From Cryobacterium sp. Y29 (GTDB taxonomy: Bacteria; Actinomycetota; Actinomycetes; Actinomycetales; Microbacteriaceae), in NCBI RefSeq assembly GCF_002929825.1, contig NZ_PJJN01000023.1, positions 1-64,000 of the forward strand: a stretch of 64,000 nt of DNA. Reading direction: 5' to 3'. Below the pieces are notes generated by a model. The model did no database searches. It had not been told where the DNA came from and was given only the letters and a program-made list of their open reading frames with translations. Positions within the stretch are counted from its first letter, which is position 1; each line of letters starts with the position of its first letter. Positions 43,322-51,230 of this stretch are shown here, piece by piece. Made by a program: the position numbers and the translations under genes.

Positions 43322-44524
43322 TTATTCCGCGCTACTCCAGAGACTTCTCGAAAGCTGTACGCGATAGAGCCAATCGGATAGAGCGGATTCCCACAGGCGC
43401 GGGCTCCTGTTCCATTCGAGTGTGTGCGGAGCTGGGGGTAGCGTGACGAGCTCGACTCGGTCTGTGTGGGCATCCGCGAACGCCCGCGATAGGGCGATCG
43501 GAACGGAGAGATCGCCGAAACTGTGCAGTACCAGCGTTGGGACGTTGAGGCCGGAGCCGTTGTCGATCCAGTCGAGATCTAAGAGGTGCATCGACTCCGG
43601 CAGTCCGGTTGCCCGGAGCCACAAGGGACTTCCGAGGGCACCCAGCGCCAGGCGAGTCACGAGAGCCGGCACGCGCGCTCGGCGGCCGGCGGCGAGAATC
43701 GTCGACCGCCAATCCACGACCGGGGCGATGAGGCACAGCCCGATGATTCGCTTCCGATGCTGCGATGACCGGGTGAGCTGCAGAGCGATCATCGCGCCCA
43801 TTGACCAGCCAACGAGAATGATCCTTTCGGCGCCGTGGGCCACGGCATACTCGAGGGCCGCGTCGATATCGCGCCACTCGGTCTGGCCCAGCATCGATTT
43901 TCTATCGCGCGAGCTCGGGGCTTCGTGGTCGTTCCGGTACGAGACCACGAGCGACGTGAGGCCGGCGCGATGGGCGACGGGAACGCCGCGCAGCGGGCTC
44001 GCCCTGTTCGCGCCCTGCCCGTGGATGTGGATCGCCCACGTCGAGGCGGGTGGCCGGTCGTTCGGGGCATCGAAGCGGTAGGCGGGCGCAGGGCCGAGTG
44101 CGGTCGAAATGGTGACGGCGGTGAACGGCAGTCCGACATCCGCTGCTTGCGACGGTACGACCCCGCTCCACCTCGCCGAGTGGCCTGCTCGAAGTGGTGC
44201 GCCGCGCGAGCTGACGACCTCACGCGTGACGATGCGAGCACGCTCATCAACGGCCAGGACTGCCCCGAGCTGTGCGTAGCCGCGGCCGGAGTCGAACCAG
44301 ATCGCGTATTGGCCCGGCGCCTGTGTTGCCGCGTTCAACGGTAGCGTCACGGTGTACGGCGACGACGACACGTCATCGACCGCGAGGACGCGGAGTCGTT
44401 CGCGCCTGGGCGCATCCGTTCTCACGATCTGTCTGACGACGGCCCGACTTGCAATCATCAGACTCGCACTCGCCAGCCCTCCGGCGACCAGACTGCCGGC
44501 GGCCACCAGATAAGCGAGTCTCAC
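43322..44524 (-). CDS. Membrane-anchored alpha/beta hydrolase, last gene of a six-gene overlapping chain
   Basis: 400 aa. The N-terminal hydrophobic segment (residues about 3-26) is either a signal anchor or signal peptide. The hydrolase domain has an oxyanion region HIHGQG near 167, nucleophile elbow GWSMGA (Ser241), acid Asp338 in SFGDLSVP and His367 in APHTLEWN. Substrate unknown: ester, peptide or lipid. ATG 44524 overlaps the upstream stop by 4 nt, so it is translationally coupled to the MAB_1171c-like protein. Confidence 0.85.
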   Translation of the reverse strand: MRLAYLVAAGSLVAGGLASASLMIASRAVVRQIVRTDAPRRERLRVLAVDDVSSSPYTVTLPLNAATQAPGQYAIWFDSGRGYAQLGAVLAVDERARIVTREVVSSRGAPLRAGHSARWSGVVPSQAADVGLPFTAVTISTALGPAPAYRFDAPNDRPPASTWAIHIHGQGANRASPLRGVPVAHRAGLTSLVVSYRNDHEAPSSRDRKSMLGQTEWRDIDAALEYAVAHGAERIILVGWSMGAMIALQLTRSSQHRKRIIGLCLIAPVVDWRSTILAAGRRARVPALVTRLALGALGSPLWLRATGLPESMHLLDLDWIDNGSGLNVPTLVLHSFGDLSVPIALSRAFADAHTDRVELVTLPPAPHTLEWNRSPRLWESALSDWLYRVQLSRSLWSSAE

Positions 44525-45504
44525 GCGGATGTCCGCTGCGCACCGATACGCGTCTCGGCCGCTGTGAGCAACGCGAGATCTTCGTCCGCAAGTCGGTCGC
44601 GAGCTGTTGGGTTGAGCAGAAGTGCGTCACGGATCTCGACCAGCATGCGGTGCACAACGGTGTCGACGTCGCGTGATACCGAACCTGGTGCGTTGGGGTG
44701 AGCCACGCCGCCCAACTCGAGGTGTTGGGCAGAAACGTCGACCCAGATGCGAGTGAGGTCGGGGAGAGCCGCCTGCAGTTTTCGCCGATTGACCCTATTG
44801 CTCACCCTGCCGAGAATCGGCGGGAGAGATAATCCGAAGCAGAGGAGCAGGATCGCGGTCAGGTTCAGCACATCGTAGGCACTCGCAAACAGGGAAAGCA
44901 GCGACATCGCTCCGAAGACATGCGCAAGATCCATGCCCACGACGCTGATCACAGTGAGAACGGCCGCGCCACAACCGGCGCCCACGATACGGAACCCGAG
45001 TCGACGAGCCCGGGTGCTCATGCGTCCGGCAAAGCGCAGGCAGATCGTTCCGGTGCGGGCCATGACGATGCCCAAATAGGTGAACTGGATCAGGGAGTAA
45101 GCGGCCGCTGCGGGTTGGTTGCCGAAGTCCTGCATGAACGTTCCCGAGGTTGTGGGCGCGTCGATGAAGACAAAGGTCGTCACCATGAGGCCGGCCGTGA
45201 TGATGGCCCCGATCCGAAACGGCCTGGCCGACGCGTTTGCGCGGCTGGGCGACGATGCGCGCAAAATTGCTCGAGACAGGAAATAAATACCCAGAAGAAG
45301 GAGCAGGTTTGCGGGCAGGTCCGCGTAGTTTCGGCCCCCGAGAAGCCCGTCTGCCGCAAAGTACACCGCATCAATGTTCAGGGTCAGCGAGACCGCAATC
45401 ATGATGGCGGCATAGAGAATGCTCTGATCGGTGCGCCGGCGGGTACCGACCGCCAACGCGCTCACGAGTCCCCAGAGGGCCAGGGCGACGATCAGTTGTA
45501 TCAT
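44521..45504 (-). CDS. MAB_1171c-like (DUF6545) membrane protein
   Basis: 327 aa with about seven membrane segments (residues 1-230) and a cytoplasmic C-terminal helical domain (about 235-327: KLQAALPDLTRIWVDVSAQH, then HRMLVEIRDALL). This layout matches the MAB_1171c family, labelled putative transporter and often next to XRE regulators or ImmA/IrrE-like proteases in actinobacteria. Function unknown. Overlaps both neighbours by 4 nt. Confidence 0.75.
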   Translation of the reverse strand: MIQLIVALALWGLVSALAVGTRRRTDQSILYAAIMIAVSLTLNIDAVYFAADGLLGGRNYADLPANLLLLLGIYFLSRAILRASSPSRANASARPFRIGAIITAGLMVTTFVFIDAPTTSGTFMQDFGNQPAAAAYSLIQFTYLGIVMARTGTICLRFAGRMSTRARRLGFRIVGAGCGAAVLTVISVVGMDLAHVFGAMSLLSLFASAYDVLNLTAILLLCFGLSLPPILGRVSNRVNRRKLQAALPDLTRIWVDVSAQHLELGGVAHPNAPGSVSRDVDTVVHRMLVEIRDALLLNPTARDRLADEDLALLTAAETRIGAQRTSA

Positions 45505-46016
45505 CCGAAAACTCCCTCGAAGCCTGCGGGCTCTTTGGTGCTGGTGCGGATGGCGCCGGTCAAGAGGTCGGCCAGTGCCTCGGCCGCCAGCTCGAACTCG
45601 TCGCGAAAATCGGAACGGCCGAACGCGATTCCCGCACTGTCCGCTCCGAGCACTCCGTGTAACGTCGGGCCGGCCACCTCGTCATGGCGCAAGATCATGT
45701 GCGCCAACTCATGACAGACAATCTGCTGCCGATGGTGTTCCGAATCCGTTTCGACGTGGAAGATCAGGTCGTCGGTGTCGCGCGAAAGCCAGAGACCGCA
45801 AATTTCGGTTCCATTCAGCAGCGACGAGGATGCGATCGAGATGTGGGTCTTTCTTGACTGCTCGACGAGGGTGACGATGCTCGGGAGGGACACTCGGACC
45901 GGGAGGGCTAATGCCGTAAATGCGGCTACGGCGTGTTCCCGCGGGGTGCGGTGATCCCCCGGGGTCGACTCGTCAGTTCTTTTTCGCATGAGATCCATCC
46001 TGCAGTAGGCGGTCAT
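45501..46016 (-). CDS. ImmA/IrrE-like metalloprotease
   Basis: 171 aa. HELAH at residues 102-106 gives the HExxH zinc site; the downstream FELAAEALADLL provides the third ligand Glu. ImmA cuts ICE repressors, and IrrE/PprI cuts DdrO after damage. No XRE-type repressor lies beside this gene. ATG 46016 overlaps the permease stop by 4 nt; ATG codons at 45998 and 45989 are alternatives. The target could be the PadR regulator or an off-site repressor (speculation). Confidence 0.85.
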   Translation of the reverse strand: MTAYCRMDLMRKRTDESTPGDHRTPREHAVAAFTALALPVRVSLPSIVTLVEQSRKTHISIASSSLLNGTEICGLWLSRDTDDLIFHVETDSEHHRQQIVCHELAHMILRHDEVAGPTLHGVLGADSAGIAFGRSDFRDEFELAAEALADLLTGAIRTSTKEPAGFEGVFG

Positions 46017-48232
46017 TCGTAGCGAATCGCGGCCAAATCCGTGGTTTTCCCCAGCCGACTGGTCGCAGCGGCGACTGCGGCGAGGGCGAGCACTGCGCTG
46101 GCTGCGAGCGCTCCGAGGTAGCGCAGATCGGGCCAGCCAACCGATCGGCCGCCGTCGGTCAGCCCGACCAGAATGAGGTTAGCAACGAGAAAGCCGAGCC
46201 CGACCGACAGGGCCATTACGGCCAGTAGCGGGGCAGCCGCTTCGAGGGTGATGATGCGGCGGAGGCCGGCGAGGTTCATGCCGAGCAGGCGCAGCAGGGC
46301 GAGCATGCGCCGGCGGTCGATCATGGCCGATATGGTGGCGATGGCGAGTGAGAGCCCGGCAATGAGCGTTGCCACGCCGATACCCAAGTACGCGAGGGTG
46401 GCATAACTGGCCGCCATGGACTGCAGTCGATCGTCGGCGAGGTCCGTTCGGGTGCCCGCGGGCACCCATCCAGTCATGAAAATCGTGCTGGACTGCAACG
46501 CCGTACGCGCCCGTTCCACTGCGGCCGTTGACCCGTCAGTGCCAAGGAGCAGGATGCGCGGCGTGAGTTTCGCCACATCGGTTGCTTCCGCCGGGGTGAA
46601 CACAGCCGGCGCACCTGTCAGGACATCGCTATTGACGGAGACGACGGCCGCGGACGGAACCGCTCCGAGGCCGAGGCCGTTCGCGGCATCCGCCGAGAGC
46701 AAGAGCCGGCCCACGTCGGGGCCGTCACCCGAGTCACTCCGGTACACGGTGACCACCCCGGTGACGCCGGCGATTGCGGCGAGGCGCGCGTATTCTGCAT
46801 CCGTTTGGGCGGGGTCGGGCGCGTCTGAGCTGGGCTCCAGATATTGGATAAGGGTACTGACGGCGAGTAATCCCGGCCCAACGCTGGGGGCAGCGCTTCG
46901 GTCGGCGGTTGTTGCGGCGCCCGCGAAGACACTCACCATGAACACGGCAACCACGAGGCCACTCACGGAGCGGAACGTGGCCACGGGCGTTCGACGGATG
47001 CGGTTGCCCGCGATGATTCCGGCCGCCGTTCTGCCGCGCCGCGCCATGATGCGGCCGGCAATCAGGGTCAAATAGGGGCCTGCCACGAGCAGACCAACGG
47101 TGGTGATGGTGAAACCGATGATGATCAGCGTTCCGACGCGCGGAACTGGTAGTCCGGCGAGCACGGCGAGGGTCGTGGCGATGAGCATGCCCAGCCCGCC
47201 GGCGAGGGGCAGCAAGCGAAGCATTGAGGGGGTCTTCTCTGGTCGCTGTTTCGTCTGGCCGAGCGGCCCGATGCCCGCACGACGGATGCGCCAGCCCGCG
47301 GTCGCCGCGGATGCCGCGACGGTCATCGCCACCACCATGGCAGCCGTGAGCGGAGTCACGGCGAGGTCTGCGGCAAAGAACACGCCGTCGTCGACGGCAA
47401 CGAGTGCGGCGACCGGGCCGAGCAGCGCGGCCATCAGCACGCCGAGCAGCGCGCCGACGAGACTGGTGGCCGCCGTCTCCAACGCGGCGATCGCGGCAAC
47501 CGTGCGCGGGGTGGCGCCGATCAGACGTAGTGTGGCGAAGCGCTCTTGCCGGGCGGCGGCGCCGAGCCCGGTCACGATGCTCACCAGCAGCAGCACCGGG
47601 AACAGCACAGCAATGGCGCCCACGATCGCCACGGTTTGGTAACTGGAGTTCGCGCGGTAGGGCAGGCCCGTGAAGTCGGTCACAATCTGTGTGGTGGGGC
47701 GTGCGATCAGGTCGCTCGCAGCGGCACCGACAACCACAACGAGCGAGTCGGGGCTCGCGAGACCCGAGTCGCCAATGGTTCCCGTGAGTGTTCCGAAGCG
47801 GTCGCCGAGCTCGTCGGCTGGAACCCGCGCAATGCGGTCGATAAGCGCGGGCGACGCATAGTATTCCCCCGACTGCGGTAGGTCGGTGATGCCCGGAATC
47901 GTGAGGTTCGACGTTGTCGGTGCAGCGACATCAAAGCGTGCGATCCGTGTGCCCTCGTGCCGGTCGGTCGTGGAGGCCAGCAGTACTCGTTCATTGCCGA
48001 GTGACGCCAGGTCGCCGGTCACCGCGCGCGGGCTCGTGTCGCCGCCGACCACGTAGTTCCCGGAGGCGCTCATCCAGCTTGACCGCTCGTCGCGGGCGTC
48101 CAGGCCGTGGTAAGCGCCCCCGAGCAAGAGCGCGAGAGTGACACCCACCGCGACACCGGCCGTGATGCCCAGGAGCCGACTCCAGGAGGCACGGCTGCCG
48201 ATCACGGCTAGACGCACGATGCTCGGGTTCAT
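46013..48232 (-). CDS. FtsX-type ABC transporter permease
   Basis: 739 aa. Two FtsX/MacB-like membrane halves, each with a TM helix, extracytoplasmic domain and three-TM FtsX core, totalling about ten TM segments. VSIVTGLGAAARQERFATLRLIGATPRTV and IDRRRMLALLRLLGMNLAGLRR are the cytoplasmic coupling motifs of the two cores. Partner of the ATPase upstream; overlap 4 nt. Likely exports or senses a peptide or lipid; substrate unknown. Confidence 0.88.
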   Translation of the reverse strand: MNPSIVRLAVIGSRASWSRLLGITAGVAVGVTLALLLGGAYHGLDARDERSSWMSASGNYVVGGDTSPRAVTGDLASLGNERVLLASTTDRHEGTRIARFDVAAPTTSNLTIPGITDLPQSGEYYASPALIDRIARVPADELGDRFGTLTGTIGDSGLASPDSLVVVVGAAASDLIARPTTQIVTDFTGLPYRANSSYQTVAIVGAIAVLFPVLLLVSIVTGLGAAARQERFATLRLIGATPRTVAAIAALETAATSLVGALLGVLMAALLGPVAALVAVDDGVFFAADLAVTPLTAAMVVAMTVAASAATAGWRIRRAGIGPLGQTKQRPEKTPSMLRLLPLAGGLGMLIATTLAVLAGLPVPRVGTLIIIGFTITTVGLLVAGPYLTLIAGRIMARRGRTAAGIIAGNRIRRTPVATFRSVSGLVVAVFMVSVFAGAATTADRSAAPSVGPGLLAVSTLIQYLEPSSDAPDPAQTDAEYARLAAIAGVTGVVTVYRSDSGDGPDVGRLLLSADAANGLGLGAVPSAAVVSVNSDVLTGAPAVFTPAEATDVAKLTPRILLLGTDGSTAAVERARTALQSSTIFMTGWVPAGTRTDLADDRLQSMAASYATLAYLGIGVATLIAGLSLAIATISAMIDRRRMLALLRLLGMNLAGLRRIITLEAAAPLLAVMALSVGLGFLVANLILVGLTDGGRSVGWPDLRYLGALAASAVLALAAVAAATSRLGKTTDLAAIRYE

Positions 48233-48912
48233 GAGATCCCGACTCGGTCACCTGCGGCCAGCTGGCCATCACGCACGATGATCTCGCGGTCGGCGTAGGC
48301 CGCCGTGCGTGGGTCGTGGGTGATCATCACAAGGGTGGTTCCCGCCTGTCGCACGAGCTCGAGCATGGCTGTCAGAACGTTCTCAGCGGCAAGGGAGTCC
48401 AGGGAACCGGTGGGCTCATCCGCAAAGAGCACCGACGGATGCGCCACGAGGGCCCGAGCGATCGCTATGCGCTGGGCCTCGCCGCCGGAGAGTTCGCCCG
48501 GCAGCTTGGCGGCGGCAGTTTCAAGGCCGAGGCGGTCGAGCCATCCGTGTGCTTCCTTCAGTGCCTGCCTGCGTCTCATGCCCCCGAGTAGCAGCGGAAT
48601 GGTGATGTTGTCGACCGCAGTCAGGTCGGGCAGGAGCTGCCCAAACTGAAAAACGAAGCCGAATTCGGTCAGGCGCAGGGCCGAGCGGCGAGCCTCGTTG
48701 AGCGCGCTGACGGTGATACCATCGACGATTACCGTGCCGCTGTCTGGCACCAGCACACCGGCGAGGCAGTGCAACAGGCTCGACTTGCCAGAGCCCGAGG
48801 GGCCCATCACAGCGATAACCTCGCCGCGATGGATGTCAAGATCAATGCCGCGGAGGGCATCCGTCGTGCCGAAGGACTTGCGCAGGCCCCGTGCCTGGAT
48901 GAGGGCGGTCAT
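48229..48912 (-). CDS. ABC transporter ATP-binding protein (MacB/LolD type)
   Basis: 227 aa. Walker A GPSGSGKSS, Q-loop FVFQFGQLLPDLTAVDN, signature LSGGEAQRIAIARAL, Walker B VLFADEPTGSLDS with the long LolD/MacB-type D-loop, H-loop ITHD. Forms the engine for the FtsX-type permease. Overlaps the PadR stop by 4 nt. Confidence 0.92.
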   Translation of the reverse strand: MTALIQARGLRKSFGTTDALRGIDLDIHRGEVIAVMGPSGSGKSSLLHCLAGVLVPDSGTVIVDGITVSALNEARRSALRLTEFGFVFQFGQLLPDLTAVDNITIPLLLGGMRRRQALKEAHGWLDRLGLETAAAKLPGELSGGEAQRIAIARALVAHPSVLFADEPTGSLDSLAAENVLTAMLELVRQAGTTLVMITHDPRTAAYADREIIVRDGQLAAGDRVGIS

Positions 48913-49436
48913 GGCAGGGTGATCTCGTTTCGCAGTTGGGTGAGCCGGGCGGCGGTCAGGTCGATCCAGCGCAGGTCGGCCTCAATGTGGAAGAGGGCGT
49001 GATCGCACAGCAGCATTCGCATCACATCTGCGCCCTGCTTTTCCCGAGTGAGCTCGCGCATCCGCGCGAGGTGTTCGATACGTTGCACGTCGAGGAGCCG
49101 GTCGGCATTGTCGTTGATCAGAAGGGCGATGATGGTCTTGGCAAAGAGGTTGCTCTGCAAAGTTTCTGAGGGGACGTCGGGGGTGAACATCCACTGCGAG
49201 ACGCGGGTGCGGCCAAGGTCCGTCACCTGGTACTTCTTGCGGTCGGGACCGCCGCCGGCCTCGTCGGCAAGTGCAAGAATCTGCTCATCGCGGGTCATGC
49301 GCGCGAGAGTCGCGTACACCTGACCGAAGGCGACAGGCTTGCGCACACCGAAATAACGATCGTAGGTGTGCTTGAGGTCATAGCCATAGCTGGGTTCGAC
49401 GCTGAGCAATCCGAGCAAAGTCACTGAGTTGTCCAC
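48909..49436 (-). CDS. PadR family transcriptional regulator, first gene of the six-gene chain
   Basis: About 175 aa. PadR winged helix: TLLGLLSVEPSYGYDLKHTY, then FGQVYATLARM, and a C-terminal PadR-C dimerisation helix (residues about 95-170). GTG 49436 is chosen: on the minus strand a TATAGT -10 box ends 7 nt before it and no Shine-Dalgarno is present, so the message is probably leaderless. The dyad at 49444-49464 covers that -10 box, so autorepression is likely. Confidence 0.9.
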   Translation of the reverse strand: MDNSVTLLGLLSVEPSYGYDLKHTYDRYFGVRKPVAFGQVYATLARMTRDEQILALADEAGGGPDRKKYQVTDLGRTRVSQWMFTPDVPSETLQSNLFAKTIIALLINDNADRLLDVQRIEHLARMRELTREKQGADVMRMLLCDHALFHIEADLRWIDLTAARLTQLRNEITLP

Positions 49437-49443
49437 GACCCCA

Positions 49444-49464
49444 ACTATACACACAGTGCATAGT
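49444..49464. promoter_or_regulatory. PadR operator overlapping the -10 box
   Basis: 21-bp dyad ACTATACAC-ACA-GTGCATAGT with one mismatch per 9-bp arm. The left arm is the complement of the TATAGT -10 box of the PadR gene. Confidence 0.7.
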
Positions 49465-49558
49465 CACGCGTCAGTCTTTTCGTTTCACGCGAAAGCAGCG
49501 CGTTCAAGCGAGAACCGCTCCGCATCAGATCGGCGCCGAATCTAGGACAGAGCTGTCG

Positions 49559-49897
49559 TCAGCTGCCGACGGCCGATCCGGTTCCCCAGAGTGGATGGGT
49601 CACCAGCACAACCGCGATGAGCGCGAGAGCGCAGGCGGTAAGCGCGACGTGCACACGTGATACCGGCCGCCGAGAACGTGACCGTAGGCCAAGCAGAACG
49701 GCGTAGCCTCCACCGACGAGCACCGCCCAGGCGAGAAGCACCCAACCCATCAGCCACGCGAAGACGGACACACCTTCCGCGGCGTCGCTGAGGATCCCGA
49801 CTGCATCGCCGATGCCGAACGAAGCCGCAGCGCCGACTGCCAGCGCGAGGGCAGAAATCGGTACGGCCACCGTCGCGCACGGCTGAAGTCGCTCCAT
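49559..49897 (-). CDS. Small integral membrane protein
   Basis: 112 aa with three membrane segments (residues about 8-32, 45-70, 82-104). ATG 49897. No family recognised. Stands alone in a loosely packed region. Confidence 0.55.
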   Translation of the reverse strand: MERLQPCATVAVPISALALAVGAAASFGIGDAVGILSDAAEGVSVFAWLMGWVLLAWAVLVGGGYAVLLGLRSRSRRPVSRVHVALTACALALIAVVLVTHPLWGTGSAVGS

Positions 49898-50100
49898 GGG
49901 TCATAACCTAGTCCCCACAAACCGGGACTACAACGAAAAGGTTCTCCGCTCCGCGACGCCCGACCCCCGACGAACTAACGACCCCAGCGCCGCGCACACT
50001 AAAGTCGTGATGTCTTCAGGTGGGTCACGCCCCCACGGGTGGTGGACCTCTTCGCGTCCATCGGCAGCGGTCTCGGTCGCCGCAGCAAGGAAAATTGCGG

Positions 50101-50547
50101 TCACATCACTGCAGAACCGCGATCAAAAATACGCCTGGGTTGTCCGTCGGGCGTGTGGCCGAGCCGGGCGAAGAGCAACAGTACAAGCGCAGTACCCGAT
50201 AACAGCCCATCTAGGATGCCGGCGGGAAGCAGAAAGATCATCAGCGTTAACGTCACGATGCAATTGACCAGGGAAAGCCCCAGTCCCCATAGTCGGTTCC
50301 GCAGCAGCCCGACGGCGCCGCATATACGCAGACCCGCGAAAACCCCGCTCATAATTATCATGAGATAAAGATTGTCCTGCAAATAGGGAAGGGCGAAAAC
50401 ATCGGCGTGTTCGACGATGGATGTCTGCGGGATCTTCATAACGATAAGAACAAGGGCGCCGATGAAGACGCCCCCTTCCATAAGTACGCCCTGAACCAGG
50501 AGTAACCCGGCCGCCCACCGATACTGCCGCCACAGAGTTATGTCCAT
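50101..50547 (-). CDS. Integral membrane protein, unknown family
   Basis: 148 aa with four membrane segments and no charged core motif. ATG 50547. The C-terminus is polar. No family recognised; upstream sequence is AT-rich. Possibly related to DUF-type four-TM proteins near stress genes, but nothing supports a function. Confidence 0.6.
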   Translation of the reverse strand: MDITLWRQYRWAAGLLLVQGVLMEGGVFIGALVLIVMKIPQTSIVEHADVFALPYLQDNLYLMIIMSGVFAGLRICGAVGLLRNRLWGLGLSLVNCIVTLTLMIFLLPAGILDGLLSGTALVLLLFARLGHTPDGQPRRIFDRGSAVM

Positions 50548-50681
50548 TCCATAACCATAAGGTGCAAGACGGTTCCCCCACTATTGAAGTCACATCAATA
50601 GGATGGGGCCATGAGCAACAAGATCACGTCGGTTATTATTCGGTGGTTTTGTAGTACGACTTGAGCCACGAGCATCGTTGC

Positions 50682-51230
50682 TTACTCGTGGGGCCACAAC
50701 AGTGACATGTCAAAGTTTTCCAGCGGAACGGCGCCGAATTCGCGCGAGTCGATGGATACAGCGCGGTTATCGCCGAGAACGAAGACGTGGCCCGCCGGCA
50801 CGGTCACCGGGCCAAAATATGTCCCATCGATTCGACTGTGATCCACGAAGGGTTCACTGACCCGGGCCCCATCCACGTACAGGATGGCATCGCGGATGTC
50901 GACTCGCTGGCCCCCGACGGCGATCACTCGCTTGATCGTCGTGTGACCGTCCTTGGGACTTTGAAAGACCACGAGCCGCCTGGCGGTGAAAGCATCCGCT
51001 GGTGGCGCGGTCTTCAACAAAAAAATTATGCTTCCGCGAAGAACTGTAGGTTCCATGCTGTTGGACGAAACGACCAGCGGTTCGACAACCCACAGACGCA
51101 ACCCTAAAAGTAAGGCCAGAGTGACGATAACTGCCACCGTGGTGCGAACGCGCGTCGCGCTCGCACCACGGTGGCCAGCCGTCACACTTGGCCCCACTTC
51201 CATCTGGGTCAGGCTAGTCCGGTGTCCCAT
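50682..51230 (-). CDS. Signal peptidase I paralogue 1, coupled to multicopper oxidase 1
   Basis: 182 aa. One N-terminal TM (residues about 30-48) followed by the catalytic domain outside: Ser58 in SNSMEPT, Lys100 in TTIKRVIAVGG, then GHVFVLGDNRAVSIDSREFG. Ser/Lys dyad intact, so likely active on secretory signal peptides. ATG 51230 lies inside the Trp-Asp-Thr codons at the end of the oxidase gene, overlap 22 nt. The second paralogue has the same overlap, which supports this start over ATG 51203. Confidence 0.9.
   Translation of the reverse strand: MGHRTSLTQMEVGPSVTAGHRGASATRVRTTVAVIVTLALLLGLRLWVVEPLVVSSNSMEPTVLRGSIIFLLKTAPPADAFTARRLVVFQSPKDGHTTIKRVIAVGGQRVDIRDAILYVDGARVSEPFVDHSRIDGTYFGPVTVPAGHVFVLGDNRAVSIDSREFGAVPLENFDMSLLWPHE

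Noticed and set aside
45501..46016. Toxin-antitoxin or ICE module around the ImmA/IrrE-like gene
   Set aside because: No XRE repressor, integrase or relaxase nearby; the gene is embedded in the PadR-ABC chain.
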